Below are positions 29,899 to 39,000 of a stretch of 64,000 nucleotides of DNA, piece after piece (positions within the stretch are counted from its first letter, which is position 1; the number at the start of each line of letters is the position of its first letter). Origin of the DNA: JAQGMV01 sp963828715 (GTDB lineage: Bacteria; Pseudomonadota; Gammaproteobacteria; Burkholderiales; SG8-41). The translations under genes and the position numbers were made by a program. The DNA is taken from the NCBI GenBank assembly GCA_963828715.1, contig CAWHFX010000015.1, forward strand, positions 434,001 to 498,000. The letters run 5' to 3'. Under the pieces are notes generated by a model. The model ran no database searches. It had not been told where the DNA came from and saw only the letters and a program-made list of their open reading frames with translations.

Positions 29899-30741
29899 AT
29901 GAAGATCACAAAGATCAAGGAGCACATCGGGGCGGAAGTGACCGGCATCGATCTGCGCGAGCCGCTCGATGCGGACACGCGGCAGCGCCTCAATGCCGCC
30001 GCAGCCGAACACGTCGCGCTCGTCATTCGCGATCAGAAGCTCAGCGCTGCGCAGTATCAGACAGCCGCCGAGAATTTCGGCGAGCTCATGCCGGATCAGG
30101 ATCGGCGCTTTCTCGCCGACGGTGTCCCGCTCGTGAGCGTGCTCTCCAACCGCAACAAGGACAGCACCGGCGCCGTGGCCAAGGTAGCCGCCAACGCGAC
30201 CTGGCACACGGATCACACCAATCAGGAACGCCCGCCGAAATTCACGATGCTCTATGCCGTCGCAGTGCCCGACAAAGGCGGCGGCACGTCGGTGTGCAAC
30301 ACCCGCGCGGCGTATGAATCGCTGCCATCGGAATGGAGAGAGCGGATCACCGGCATGAAAACGGAGAACACGCTGATCAGCAGCGCGCGCATGAAGACAG
30401 GCAATCCCGACATCGTTCGGGCGCAGCAGGAAGCGAAGGTGCCGCCGACGGTTCAGCCGCTGGTGCGTACACATCCGGAGACTGGCACCAAGGCCATCTG
30501 GTTTCACAAGGGCAAGACCGAACGCATCATCGGCATGTCTCCGGAGGAGACACAGCGTTTTCTCGAAGAGCTGCTGGAAGTCGCGGTCAAACCCGAGTTC
30601 GTTTATACACACCAATACAGGGTCGGCGACATGTTCATCATCGACGACCGCGCGTCGCTGCATAAAGCGGGCTTCGATTACGACCACAGCCAGCACCGGA
30701 TGCTGTATCGCATTCTGGTGCGGGGTGATAGACCCTGTTAG
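29899..30741 (+). CDS. TauD/TfdA-type Fe(II)/2-oxoglutarate dioxygenase
   Basis: A 280-residue cytoplasmic oxygenase. The iron-binding pair is ATWHTDHTNQERPPK (HxD) and the distal His in DRASLHKAGFDY; the 2-oxoglutarate-binding Arg is in HRMLYRILVRGDRP. GGAGGGG precedes the ATG. Family members hydroxylate sulfonates, phenoxyacetates or similar acids. Short tandem repeats start just after its stop, and a Bug receptor follows, a plausible uptake partner. Confidence 0.93.
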   Translation: MKITKIKEHIGAEVTGIDLREPLDADTRQRLNAAAAEHVALVIRDQKLSAAQYQTAAENFGELMPDQDRRFLADGVPLVSVLSNRNKDSTGAVAKVAANATWHTDHTNQERPPKFTMLYAVAVPDKGGGTSVCNTRAAYESLPSEWRERITGMKTENTLISSARMKTGNPDIVRAQQEAKVPPTVQPLVRTHPETGTKAIWFHKGKTERIIGMSPEETQRFLEELLEVAVKPEFVYTHQYRVGDMFIIDDRASLHKAGFDYDHSQHRMLYRILVRGDRPC

Positions 30742-30755
30742 AACCAGCCCGTTGC

Positions 30756-31011
30756 GGTGAGCGGGCGCTGGGACAGGCGGTCGCCGCGAACGAGACATTC
30801 AAGCGCGCGTTAGCACTCTCGTCCGAGTGTACGAGGGTCACTGAGATGGAAACGCGCCGCGCCTCGGACAGGCTGTCGCCGCGAACGTGACATTCAAATC
30901 CGCGTTAGCACTCTCGTCCGAGTGTACGAGGGTCAGTGGGATGGAAACGCGCCGCGCCTCCAAGAGGCTGTCGGCGGCGTTGGAATTCTCGTCCGAGCCT
31001 GCGAAGGTTAC
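30756..31011 (+). repeat. Tandem cluster of about 83-base intergenic repeat (two full copies, one degenerate)
   Basis: Copy 1 (about 30756-30838) and copy 2 (30854-30936) share GGACAGGC/GGTGTCGCCGCGAAC-like starts, GACATTCAA, then GCGTTAGCACTCTCGTCCG and GTGTACGAGGGTCA. A third copy (30949-31011) is eroded. Each full copy has a short hairpin (GACAG-G-CTGTC in copy 2) and a second stem CTCGT/ACGAG. Other copies are at 34813 and 49567. The spacing is too irregular for CRISPR. Confidence 0.8.
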
Positions 31012-31052
31012 GGCGGTGGAACAACGCTGATGAGCTCGAGCGAGGAGAACGT

Positions 31053-32006
31053 ATGACCCGCGTGCTGTTCGTGGTGCTGTTGTCTGGCGCACTTCAGGCC
31101 GCAGCTCAAACGTATCCGGGCAAGACCGTTCGGATTGTCGTGCCGTTTCCCGCGGGCGGCTCGACCGACGTGCTGGCGCGCATGTCCGCGGAGCATCTCA
31201 ACAAGACGCACGGGCAGCTTTTCATCGTCGACAACCGGCCCGGCGCGACCGGCACGATTGCGAGCGCGCTGGTCGCGAACAGCGCCCCGGACGGCTACAC
31301 GCTGCTCATGCATTCGGTGAGCACATACATCGCGGGCTACATGTACAAGAAGGTGAGCTACGATCCGGCGAAAGCGTTCGCGCCGATCGTCAACCTCTCG
31401 GTGAATCCGTTCATTCTCGTGTCCTCCGCAAGTCTGCCGGTGAAAAGCGTGAAAGAGCTGGTGGCACTCGCGCGGAGCCGCCCGGGCGACCTCACGTTCG
31501 GCACCGTGGGCATGGGAAGCGGCGCGCATCTGGTTGCCGAAATGTTCAATTCGGCCGCTCGCATCAAGACCGTGTCGGTGCACTACAAAGGTTCGGCGCC
31601 CTGCATGGTCGCCCTTGCATCGGGAGAAGTGGGATTCTCGGTCAACAACATTCTCGACACGCGCACGTTCGTCAATCAAGGCAAGCTGCGCGCACTCGCG
31701 ATCACCGGCTCGAAGCCCTCGCCGGCCATGCCCGATGTGCCGACGTTGATCGATGCGGGAATCCAGGTCGAAGCGAATCTCTGGACGGGCCTGTTCGCAC
31801 CGGCGGCAACGCCGAAGCCCATCGTCGAGCAGCTCAACCAGGAGCTCATGCGCATTTTCGATACGCGTGAGATGCGGGAATGGCTGCTGAACAGCCTCGG
31901 CGGTGAGTTGCCGGCGAACACGCCCGAGCAGTTCGCCACATTCCTTTCGACGGAAACGTCGCGATGGCAGGCGACGGTCCGACAGCTTGCCATTCAACTG
32001 GACTGA
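31053..32006 (+). CDS. Bug/TctC-type receptor next to a hot-dog-fold gene
   Basis: Intact, 317 residues. GAGGAGAACGT precedes the ATG at 31053. A short signal peptide (VLFVVLLSGALQAAAQ) leads to KTVRIVVPFPAGGSTD and VDNRPGATGTIASALV, then VHYKGSAPCMVALASG. The next gene starts four bases after its stop, so both are one transcription unit. The partner is a MaoC-like protein, echoing the Bug-MaoC coupling at 21188-22627. Confidence 0.93.
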   Translation: MTRVLFVVLLSGALQAAAQTYPGKTVRIVVPFPAGGSTDVLARMSAEHLNKTHGQLFIVDNRPGATGTIASALVANSAPDGYTLLMHSVSTYIAGYMYKKVSYDPAKAFAPIVNLSVNPFILVSSASLPVKSVKELVALARSRPGDLTFGTVGMGSGAHLVAEMFNSAARIKTVSVHYKGSAPCMVALASGEVGFSVNNILDTRTFVNQGKLRALAITGSKPSPAMPDVPTLIDAGIQVEANLWTGLFAPAATPKPIVEQLNQELMRIFDTREMREWLLNSLGGELPANTPEQFATFLSTETSRWQATVRQLAIQLD

Positions 32007-32010
32007 TGGC

Positions 32011-32835
32011 ATGTCAGCGGCGCCGTCCCCTTCCCCGGAACTGAACAAGGCGATGAGCGAGTATCGCGTGCACTCACGCAATCTCTCGCACGCATCCGAG
32101 AACAAGATTCACGACGATGACGTTGCGCGCCGGTTTGGATTCAGCGGTGGGCTCGTAGCAGGCGTGGAAGTCTATGCCTACATGACGCACCTGCCGCTCA
32201 CGCGCTGGGGCATCGCGTGGCTCGAGCGCGGCACCGCGGAATGCCGGTTCCTGAAGCCTGTGTACGACGGCAAGCTCGTTACGGTCAGGGCAACCGAGAA
32301 CGCGTCGCGGCTGGCCATCTCACTCGAGAGCGACGAAGAACGGTGTGCGACCGGCGCCGCGTCTCTTGCCAGTGACCCTGGCGTCCTGCCGGTCGTGCCG
32401 ATCGCCGCGGCGATTCCGGAGCCCGACGACAGACCCGAAGCGAATGAAGTCACGCTTGCGAGCGGCCGTCAGCTTTCGTCGCGCCCTCTCTGTCTCACGC
32501 CGGATCAGCTCGAACAGTACGTTGCCGACATCGGTGAATCCGATCCGGTTTACACACGCGAACATATCGTGCATCCGGCGTTCGTGCTGCGGCTCGGCAA
32601 TCTGGTCCTGAAGGACAACGTGAAGCTCGGCCCATGGGTTCACGTCGGCAGCTCGCTTCGCCACTGCGGGCTCGCTCATGTCGGCGAATCGCTTGCAGCA
32701 CACGCGGAAGTCGCCGCGAACTATGAACGCGGCGGACACCGCTTCGTCGATCTGGACGTGCTGATCGTCGCCGAGGAAATCAGGCTGGTTGCGAGGCTGC
32801 GTCACACCGCGATCTATCGTCTGCGGCAGGCGTAA
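32011..32835 (+). CDS. MaoC-like hot-dog-fold protein (probable acyl-CoA hydratase)
   Basis: A 274-residue protein. Its first half carries SENKIHDDDVARRFGFSGGL and VAGVEVYAYMTHLPL, close to the hydratase-2/MaoC pattern with Asp and His in the active region. The second half (around PDQLEQYVADIGESDPVYT) looks like a second, diverged hot-dog unit, giving the double-domain length. The ATG follows the upstream Bug stop by four bases. A CoA-ester hydration role is inferred from fold and neighbours. Confidence 0.75.
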   Translation: MSAAPSPSPELNKAMSEYRVHSRNLSHASENKIHDDDVARRFGFSGGLVAGVEVYAYMTHLPLTRWGIAWLERGTAECRFLKPVYDGKLVTVRATENASRLAISLESDEERCATGAASLASDPGVLPVVPIAAAIPEPDDRPEANEVTLASGRQLSSRPLCLTPDQLEQYVADIGESDPVYTREHIVHPAFVLRLGNLVLKDNVKLGPWVHVGSSLRHCGLAHVGESLAAHAEVAANYERGGHRFVDLDVLIVAEEIRLVARLRHTAIYRLRQA

Positions 32836-32878
32836 CCTCCTTTCCTTTCATCGCGTGTCGCGCTACGTGTCAGAGACG

Positions 32879-33856
32879 ATGTTGAGTGGGCGGAGTCGAC
32901 CACGCGTTTGTAGTTCTTCTCTTTTGGTCAGCATCGCTCTCTGCGCTCCACTCGCCTTCTCGCAGTCGGCCGATCGGCTGGTGCGCGCGATCGTGCCATT
33001 CGCACCCGGCGGGTCCAACGACAGCATGGCGCGGCTGATCGCACCGGAATTGAGCAAGCTGCTCGGTCAGCAGATCATCGTCGAAAATCGCCCCGGCGCT
33101 GCCGGCAACATCGGCATCGATGTCGTCGCGAAATCTCCGCCGAACGGTCACACCCTGCTCTTCAGCGCAACAGCCTCAACGCAGAACCCGGCGCTCTTTC
33201 GCAAGTTGCCGTTCGACCCGCTGCGCGACATCCAGCCCGTCGCGGAGATCGGGCAGGCCCCGTACGTATTCCTCCTCAATCCCACGGTGCCGGCGAAGAG
33301 CGTGCAGGAGCTCATCAACCTTGCGCGCACGCATCCGGGCAAGCTGAATGCGGCCGCGGGTGGCATCGGGACGCGGCTTTCGTCGGAGCTCTTTCAGATC
33401 CAGAACAAGCTCAAGCTCGAGATCATTCCCTATCAGGGCAGCGGCCAGGCGGCACTCGCGGTGATGACGGGCGAGGCCGACTTCGTGGTGATGGAAACGT
33501 CGCCGGTGCAGGGCCAGCTTGCGGCGGGCAAGCTGAAGGCGCTCGCCGTTGCGGGCGAGAAGCGCCTGAAGAGCTTCCCGCAGATTCCGACCACTGCGGA
33601 AGCGGGCTTTCCCGACTACAGAGCCGGCGCGACATTCGGTTTGTACGTGGCGGGAGGCACGCCGCCCGAGATCGTGCAGAGGCTCAATGCGGCCATCAAC
33701 AGGATCATCAGCGTGCCCGCGTTTTCCGCGCGACTGCTGGACCTCGGGATCGAGACCAGTCCCAAGAGCATCGATGAGTTCTCCGCTGCCTATCGCAGGG
33801 AAATCGACAAGTGGAAGACGATCGTGAAGCAGGCGAACATCCCGCCGATCGATTGA
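32879..33856 (+). CDS. Bug/TctC-type receptor upstream of an SMP-30 lactonase
   Basis: Intact, 325 residues. The signal segment (LLVSIALCAPLAFSQ) is followed by VRAIVPFAPGGSNDSMARL, VENRPGAAGNIGID and KSPPNGHTLLFSATA. The ribosome site before the ATG at 32879 is weak; the frame extends upstream without a better choice. It is followed after 34 bases by an SMP-30-type lactonase, suggesting a sugar-acid or lactone as the transported compound. Confidence 0.91.
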   Translation: MLSGRSRPRVCSSSLLVSIALCAPLAFSQSADRLVRAIVPFAPGGSNDSMARLIAPELSKLLGQQIIVENRPGAAGNIGIDVVAKSPPNGHTLLFSATASTQNPALFRKLPFDPLRDIQPVAEIGQAPYVFLLNPTVPAKSVQELINLARTHPGKLNAAAGGIGTRLSSELFQIQNKLKLEIIPYQGSGQAALAVMTGEADFVVMETSPVQGQLAAGKLKALAVAGEKRLKSFPQIPTTAEAGFPDYRAGATFGLYVAGGTPPEIVQRLNAAINRIISVPAFSARLLDLGIETSPKSIDEFSAAYRREIDKWKTIVKQANIPPID

Positions 33857-33890
33857 AGATCGTCGTGCAAGCAAACCAGAGGGAGAGATG

Positions 33891-34796
33891 ATGAGCTGGA
33901 AATTCGAGCTGCTGACCAAGCCGGGAACCGAGCTGTTGATTACCGAGGGCCCGGTGTGGGACGGCGAACAGATCCTGTTCACGCAGATCCGCCAGAACCG
34001 CATCATGCGCTACGACCCGAAGACGAATGCGATCGACGTGTGGCGCACCGGCACGAACCGCACGAACGGACTGTGCTACGACGCGGACGGGCGGCTGTTC
34101 GGCTGCTGCTCCGGCGGGCGCGCCATCGTGCGTTTCGATCCTGACGGCAAGAACGTGGTCGTCGCCGATCGCGTCGACGGGAAGAGGCTCAATACGCCCA
34201 ACGACCTCGCCGTCGACCGCAAGGGTCGCATCTGGTTCACGAATCCGATCAACGAAGGCAACTGGGACAAGACCGAAGTCTCCGAGCTCGACAACCGTTC
34301 CGTGCTGCGCGCGGACCCGCAGCCGGATGGCAGCTACACCGTCTCTCGCGTCACGTTCGATACGACACAGCCGAACGGCATCCTGATCTCGCGCGACCAG
34401 AAAACGCTATACGTCGCCGAAAGCGGCTCCGAGCGCGGTATCCCGCGGCAACTGCGTGCCTATCCCGTGCGCGAGGACGGCAGCCTCGGCCCGTACGACG
34501 CGCTCTTCACGTGGGGCGAGGACGCGAAAGGCGTTCATCGCGGCATCGACGGCATGTGTCTCGACGCCGAAGGCAACATCATCGCAACCGCCGGCTACTA
34601 CACGAGCGGCTCGGGCCCGATGCTCTACGTGTTCTCGCCGAGTGGCCGCGTACTCGAAACGCACCCGGTGCCGGCAAACCGGCCGACGAACGTCTGCTTC
34701 GGCGGTCCGGACATGACGACCGTGTTCGTGACCAGCACGAACGGCCACTTCTTCAAGGCGCGGACGGATCGCGTCGGGTGGGCTATGTATCCGTAG
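33891..34796 (+). CDS. SMP-30/gluconolactonase family protein
   Basis: A 301-residue six-bladed beta-propeller. The metal ligands are suggested by LLITEGPVWDGEQILF (Glu), NTPNDLAVDRKGRIWFTNP (Asn) and GIDGMCLDAEGN (Asp). It probably opens a lactone ring or acts on a related ester, in the cytoplasm as no signal peptide is present. The ATG at 33891 has GGGAG at good distance; 33888 is an alternative. A dispersed repeat follows its stop. Confidence 0.9.
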   Translation: MSWKFELLTKPGTELLITEGPVWDGEQILFTQIRQNRIMRYDPKTNAIDVWRTGTNRTNGLCYDADGRLFGCCSGGRAIVRFDPDGKNVVVADRVDGKRLNTPNDLAVDRKGRIWFTNPINEGNWDKTEVSELDNRSVLRADPQPDGSYTVSRVTFDTTQPNGILISRDQKTLYVAESGSERGIPRQLRAYPVREDGSLGPYDALFTWGEDAKGVHRGIDGMCLDAEGNIIATAGYYTSGSGPMLYVFSPSGRVLETHPVPANRPTNVCFGGPDMTTVFVTSTNGHFFKARTDRVGWAMYP

Positions 34797-34812
34797 GACC
34801 ACCTTCCGTTCC

Positions 34813-34895
34813 GGTGAGCGGCGCGGCTGGGACAGCCTGTCGCCGCGAACGAAACATTCAGGCGCAAGTTAACACTCTCGTCCGAGAGTACGAGG
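34813..34895 (+). repeat. Single copy of the 83-base intergenic repeat
   Basis: Starts GGTGAGCGGCGCGGCTGG, then GGACAGCCTGTCGCCGCGAA, ACATTCA, and TTAACACTCTCGTCCGAGAG followed by TACGAGG. It begins 16 bases after the lactonase stop in the same orientation as that gene. The inverted pair GACAG/CTGTC and the CTCGT/ACGAG stem are retained. Confidence 0.8.
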
Positions 34896-34919
34896 TCTGA
34901 GGCAAAGCAGAGCCTCTCC

Positions 34920-35894
34920 CTAATGCAGGTTGGGCTTCTTCAGGAAATCGCCGCGGTCGGCTGATTTGACCGTAATCCGGATGACGTCGCCGCCGCGCGC
35001 AAGCGTGAGCGGCACCTCCACGCCGGCTGGACCAAGCTTCCATACGGTACGGAAGAAGTCCGCCAGGCTGTTCACACGCGCAGCACCGACCCCAAGCACC
35101 ATATCGCCGGCTTTCACGCCCGCCTTGTGCCCCGGCCCGCCGGGCGAGAGTTTGCCGACCATCAGCTTCCCGTCCTGGTCGTGCGTGGACATACCCAGCC
35201 ACGGATGGGCCGGATGCGGGCTGCGGCCCGTCTGAAGCATTCCATCGAGAATGGGATCGAGCAGGTCGATCGGCACGAACATGTTGGCGTGGACGGCCTC
35301 GCCGTTCACTTCCTGCTGTACGAGCAGCGACCCGATCCCGACGATATGCCCCTGCGAGTCGAGCAATGCGGCCCCACCCCACTGCGGATGCGCTGGCGTG
35401 GTGAATATCGCTTCGTCGAGCAGGTACTCCCATGAGCCGGCGAACTCCCGCTTCTCCAGGACCTGCGTCTTGAGCGCATGCCCGAGCCCGCCGTGACCGA
35501 GCGCGAACACCGCATCGCCGACTTTGAGGTCAGCCGCACGCCCCCGCGCGAGATGGGTTACATCCAGTTTGCCGAGTGGCTGGATCAGTCCGAAGCCGGT
35601 TGCCTGATCGTAGGCCAGGCGATAGCCCGGCACGACACTGCCGCGATTGCTGGTGAGCCAGATCTGCGACGCTTCGTTGATCAGATAGCCGATCGTGAGC
35701 ACGAGCCCGTCGTCCCGGATCGCCACGCCATAGCCACCGCGCTCGGTGCCAAGCGTCGAGGCAGTGTGGCCGTCGGCCGGGATTTCCGAGCGCACAAGCA
35801 CCATCGCATCGAGTGCACGCGCGAGATCGAACTGGATTTCCTGGAGCTTCGGTTGCAGCGCCTCCGGGAAAGCCCACTGTTGGGGTTCAGACAT
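34920..35894 (-). CDS. HtrA/DegP-like protein lacking the catalytic triad, with PDZ domain
   Basis: A 324-residue protein with an HtrA-type chymotrypsin fold followed by a PDZ domain (GKLSPGGPGHKAGVKAGDMV). Each catalytic position is altered: GLVLTIGYLINEA has Tyr where NNHVV has His, YDQATGFGLIQP has Gly for the Asp of TDLAL, and HPQWGGAALLDSQG lacks the Ser of GNSGGPL. No signal peptide is visible, so it appears cytoplasmic. A scaffold or binding role is inferred. The start at 35894 has a weak ribosome site. Confidence 0.85.
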   Translation of the reverse strand: MSEPQQWAFPEALQPKLQEIQFDLARALDAMVLVRSEIPADGHTASTLGTERGGYGVAIRDDGLVLTIGYLINEASQIWLTSNRGSVVPGYRLAYDQATGFGLIQPLGKLDVTHLARGRAADLKVGDAVFALGHGGLGHALKTQVLEKREFAGSWEYLLDEAIFTTPAHPQWGGAALLDSQGHIVGIGSLLVQQEVNGEAVHANMFVPIDLLDPILDGMLQTGRSPHPAHPWLGMSTHDQDGKLMVGKLSPGGPGHKAGVKAGDMVLGVGAARVNSLADFFRTVWKLGPAGVEVPLTLARGGDVIRITVKSADRGDFLKKPNLH

Positions 35895-35966
35895 CCGGAG
35901 ATTCTGCCACGAAGCGACCGCGGAGGAACAAGAACCGCGCAGGTGCCACCGGTCCGGAGGGGGATT

Positions 35967-36232
35967 TCACTTCGGCCGCGGATTTCTCGCCTCGACCGGC
36001 GGCTGCAGACGGCCGGCCCGCAAATCGGCCACACAGCGGGACACTGCACGGGCGACGTTACGGACCTCCTCCCACAGGGCGTGATCAGCGTCGAGCGCGT
36101 CGTGACTGGTTGCGCAAGGCTCGTAATACCCGATGTAGGATCGAGGCGCGCCTGAAAACCCGCATCGACCAGCCCGATCCAGTCGAGCCAGTCCGAGAGG
36201 GTGCCGGGCCGCTCGCGCTCGATGCCGCCCAC
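35967..36232 (-). pseudogene. Small hypothetical protein, apparently frameshifted
   Basis: From the ATG at 36232 the frame reads PGTLSDWLDWIGLVDAGFQA. A second frame, without its own start, continues YIGYYEPCATSHDALDADHA and ends at 35967 after LQPPVEARNPRPK. Both halves look like real protein, and they meet near 36150, so one indel would join them into about 88 residues. I recognise no family. It may share a promoter with the bacteriohemerythrin just upstream. Confidence 0.4.
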
Positions 36233-36288
36233 GGCCCCCGCGTCAAGCGCCGCCGGACGGCGGCGCGACGGGACTTAGGCGTACGGGT

Positions 36289-36693
36289 TTAACTCGCTGC
36301 CGCCTCGAGACACTTCGCGAGCTTCAGATCCGAGCCGAGGATATGGCCGCTCAGCCAGTCACGCAGGAAACGCAGCAGCTCGATCGACAACATCGAATTG
36401 CCGGAGTCGAAGCGTGTTTTGAACTCGCCGACGTCGTGCAGAAGCTTCGCGTGCTGCGCCTTGTGCTCGGCCATGTGCTCGTAATGATTTCTCGACATGA
36501 GGCGCTCTTCGGCCGTGAAGTGCTGCTGCGTGTACCGGATCAGCTCGTTGAGCGTCGGCCCGATCACCTCCCGGCCGTGCCCCGCCACCATCGCGTCGTT
36601 CAGCTTGTTGACGATCTCCACCAGCTTCTTGTGCTGATCGTCGATGTCCTTTACGCCGACCCAGAGCTTGGGACCCCACATGATCAATGGCAT
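36289..36693 (-). CDS. Bacteriohemerythrin
   Basis: A 134-residue four-helix protein binding O2 at a di-iron site. The ligands are visible in order: KDIDDQHKKLVEIVN (His), YTQQHFTAEERLMSRN (His, Glu), HYEHMAEHKAQHAKLL (His, His) and WLSGHILGSDLKLAK (His, Asp). Length fits the single-domain form used for oxygen delivery or sensing. AGGAAG lies upstream of the ATG at 36693. No chemotaxis gene is adjacent. Confidence 0.95.
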   Translation of the reverse strand: MPLIMWGPKLWVGVKDIDDQHKKLVEIVNKLNDAMVAGHGREVIGPTLNELIRYTQQHFTAEERLMSRNHYEHMAEHKAQHAKLLHDVGEFKTRFDSGNSMLSIELLRFLRDWLSGHILGSDLKLAKCLEAAAS

Positions 36694-37106
36694 TGCGATC
36701 TTCCTGTCGTGGTTTGTCGTTTGGCCTCGGCTTGAACGAGACCGGCACCGGAATATCGGCAGAAACCACACGCAACTTGAGGGTATGGTCAACGGGGCGG
36801 GAAACGCTCGCGCCGAACGTAAACATGGGCTGGCGTCGTTCGGGACACCGGCGGCACAACCACGCGAAACTGTGACTTACAGCTTGTGAGCGTGCCCGGA
36901 AGAAATTGCGCCGCACCGCTTTGCGCCCCCGGATGGACCGCGATTGCAAAGGTGCAACCGCTGGCGCACCATGCCTCCTGTATTTCGTGACGCCCGAGTC
37001 GGCGCGACGGCAGGCTGGATATCGTGTCTCGCGGCGGGAGTAAACACTCGGCATGCGGTGGCGCGGGCAGTGAGCGACGTGCATACAACTTGGCGGAGGA
37101 GAATCG
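36694..37106. other. Divergent intergenic region, no gene seen
   Basis: About 410 bases between the bacteriohemerythrin (minus) and the LigB-type dioxygenase (plus), so promoters of both are expected. The frames crossing it are antisense shadows. No hairpin, repeat or RNA gene was recognised. Confidence 0.45.
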
Positions 37107-38165
37107 ATGGCAGAGATCCTTGGCATTGGGGCGACGCATTACCCGCCGGGACTGGTTCCCGAAGAGTACAAGCCGTGGCCGCTCGCACGCATGCTGAACA
37201 CGGACCGGCGCATTCCCGAACGCATGCGCGATCCGAGCAACTGGCCCGAGCCCATGCGCCGCGAATGGGGCGAGGATGAAGGCATCACCGCGCACAAGGC
37301 TCACAAGGCGCGTGTGTTCGATGCGTTCCGCAGGATACGCGCGGAGATCGATGCGTTCGAGCCCGACTTCATCGTGATGTGGGGCGACGATCAGTACGAG
37401 AACTTCAAGGAAGACATCATTCCGCCGTTCTGCGTGCTCGCTTACGACGAGTTCAAGTTCACGCCCTACGCGCGACTGCGCGGAAAGCCGAACATCTGGG
37501 ACGAACCCGCGGAAAAGGTCTTCACGCATCCCGGTCATCACAAGGCGGGGCGCTTCCTCGCGCGCCGTCTGCTGGAAGACGACATCGACATGGCGTACAC
37601 CTACAAGCCGCTGCATCAGGACGGCCTGGGCCATGCCTTCGCGAATACGCTTCTCTATCTCGACCTCGATCGCAAGGGCTTCAGCACGCCGATCGTTCCA
37701 ATCGCGGTGAACTGTTACGGCAGCTCGGTCATCCGCTACCGCGGCGGCAGCACCGAGCATTCGCAGGAACCGGATCCACCCGCGCCTTCACCCCGGCGCT
37801 GTTTCGAAGTGGGGCGTGCGACGGCGCGCGCACTGAAGGAAAGTCCCTGGCGCGTAGTGCTGATGGCCTCGTCGAGCTGGTCGCACGCGTTTCTGACCGA
37901 GAAGAATCACTGGATCTATCCCGATCTCGAATCCGATCGTGTAATGCTCGAGCATCTGCGGACCGGCAACTACGGCGCGTGGCGCGATACGCCGCTGGCG
38001 CAGATGGAAGCGGCCGGACAGCACGAAGTGCTCAACTGGACATGCCTCGCCGGCGCGATGGCCGAGTTGAATTACAAGGCGGACATTCTGGATTGGGTCG
38101 AAACCTGGACCTTCAACGCGCCGAAGTGCATGGCGGTGTTCAAGGAGTCGGCTACGACGCGATAA
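37107..38165 (+). CDS. LigB-type (class III) extradiol ring-cleavage dioxygenase
   Basis: A 352-residue enzyme of the LigB/DODA superfamily that opens catechol-like rings with Fe(II). It opens with ILGIGATHYPPGLVPEEYKP, has FEPDFIVMWGDDQYENF, and near the end MASSSWSHAFLTEKNHWIYP and NWTCLAGAMAELNYK, all regular landmarks. GGAGGAG precedes the ATG. An alpha/beta-fold gene begins 46 bases downstream, the usual order for ring cleavage and product hydrolysis, though that hydrolase lacks its nucleophile. It is the only evident ring-opening oxygenase in the window. Confidence 0.9.
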   Translation: MAEILGIGATHYPPGLVPEEYKPWPLARMLNTDRRIPERMRDPSNWPEPMRREWGEDEGITAHKAHKARVFDAFRRIRAEIDAFEPDFIVMWGDDQYENFKEDIIPPFCVLAYDEFKFTPYARLRGKPNIWDEPAEKVFTHPGHHKAGRFLARRLLEDDIDMAYTYKPLHQDGLGHAFANTLLYLDLDRKGFSTPIVPIAVNCYGSSVIRYRGGSTEHSQEPDPPAPSPRRCFEVGRATARALKESPWRVVLMASSSWSHAFLTEKNHWIYPDLESDRVMLEHLRTGNYGAWRDTPLAQMEAAGQHEVLNWTCLAGAMAELNYKADILDWVETWTFNAPKCMAVFKESATTR

Positions 38166-38211
38166 CCATCGGTCACGGACGTTCTGCTACTGACGACGAA
38201 CTGGAGATGCA

Positions 38212-38997
38212 ATGCCCTGGATTGAAGCAAATGGTGCAAGTCTGCGTTACGAGCTGAGTGGATCGGGTCAGGAAACCCTGGTCCTCATGCACGAGGCCGG
38301 TGGATGTCTCGAAAGCTTCGAGGACGTCCTGCCCGGATTGCAAAAGGACTTCCGCGTCCTGCGCTACGACCAGCGCGGGTTCGGGTTCTCGGAAAAGGTG
38401 CGTGAGCTTTCGTTCGATACCGTGGTGGCGGATCTCGCGGGACTGCTCGACGCGCTCGGGATCACGCGCCCGGTGTTCGTGGCCGGATGCGCGATGGGCA
38501 GCGATTTCTCGGTTGGATTCGCCGCGCGGCATCCCAAGCGCGTTGCGAAACTTGCGATCGCAAGCCCGAACATCGGCCATAACGGCGCTCGCAGCGGACC
38601 CAGCCTCGAACGCGCGGCACTGGTGGAACGTGAAGGCATCCGCTCTGCCATGCAGGCCAGCCACGACCGATCCTATCCCGAGAATCTGCGTGCTCTCGAT
38701 CGCGAGCGCTTCAACCGCTATCAACTGCGCTGGGTGTGCAACACGCCGGCTTCGTTCGCGGCGTCGGCACGCATGATGGCCACCGTCGATCTCACGCCCG
38801 AATACGCGAAGATCCAGGCGCCGACGCTGGTGATAGGCGCGAAGCACGACTCGCAACGTCCTGCCGAGAAGGCGCAGGAAGTCGCGAAGGCGATCCGCGG
38901 CGCGAAATACGTGCTCGCGGATACGGGCCACTTCATGAATCTCGCGACCCCGCAGTTGTTCGTCGACACCGTATTGCCATTCTTCAAAGATAGATAG
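38212..38997 (+). CDS. Alpha/beta-hydrolase-fold protein with Ala at the nucleophile position
   Basis: A 261-residue protein resembling MhpC/PcaD hydrolases: ETLVLMHEAGGCLESFEDVL (oxyanion loop), RVLRYDQRGFGFSEK, and the catalytic His in LADTGHFMNLATP. The nucleophile elbow reads VFVAGCAMGSDFS, so the central Ser of GxSxG is Ala. The codons (TGC GCG ATG) leave no ambiguity in this assembly. It may bind rather than hydrolyse its ligand, or use another mechanism. It follows the LigB dioxygenase and is probably cotranscribed. Confidence 0.88.
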   Translation: MPWIEANGASLRYELSGSGQETLVLMHEAGGCLESFEDVLPGLQKDFRVLRYDQRGFGFSEKVRELSFDTVVADLAGLLDALGITRPVFVAGCAMGSDFSVGFAARHPKRVAKLAIASPNIGHNGARSGPSLERAALVEREGIRSAMQASHDRSYPENLRALDRERFNRYQLRWVCNTPASFAASARMMATVDLTPEYAKIQAPTLVIGAKHDSQRPAEKAQEVAKAIRGAKYVLADTGHFMNLATPQLFVDTVLPFFKDR

Positions 38998-39000
38998 CAG

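Noticed and set aside
30756..31011. A short CRISPR array
   Set aside because: Only two good copies with a short join, no conserved 28-36-base repeat, no spacers and no cas genes. Copies also occur singly at distant sites.
36789..37760. A 323-codon minus-strand frame opposite the LigB dioxygenase
   Set aside because: It overlaps the strongly supported dioxygenase and has no domain or ribosome site.
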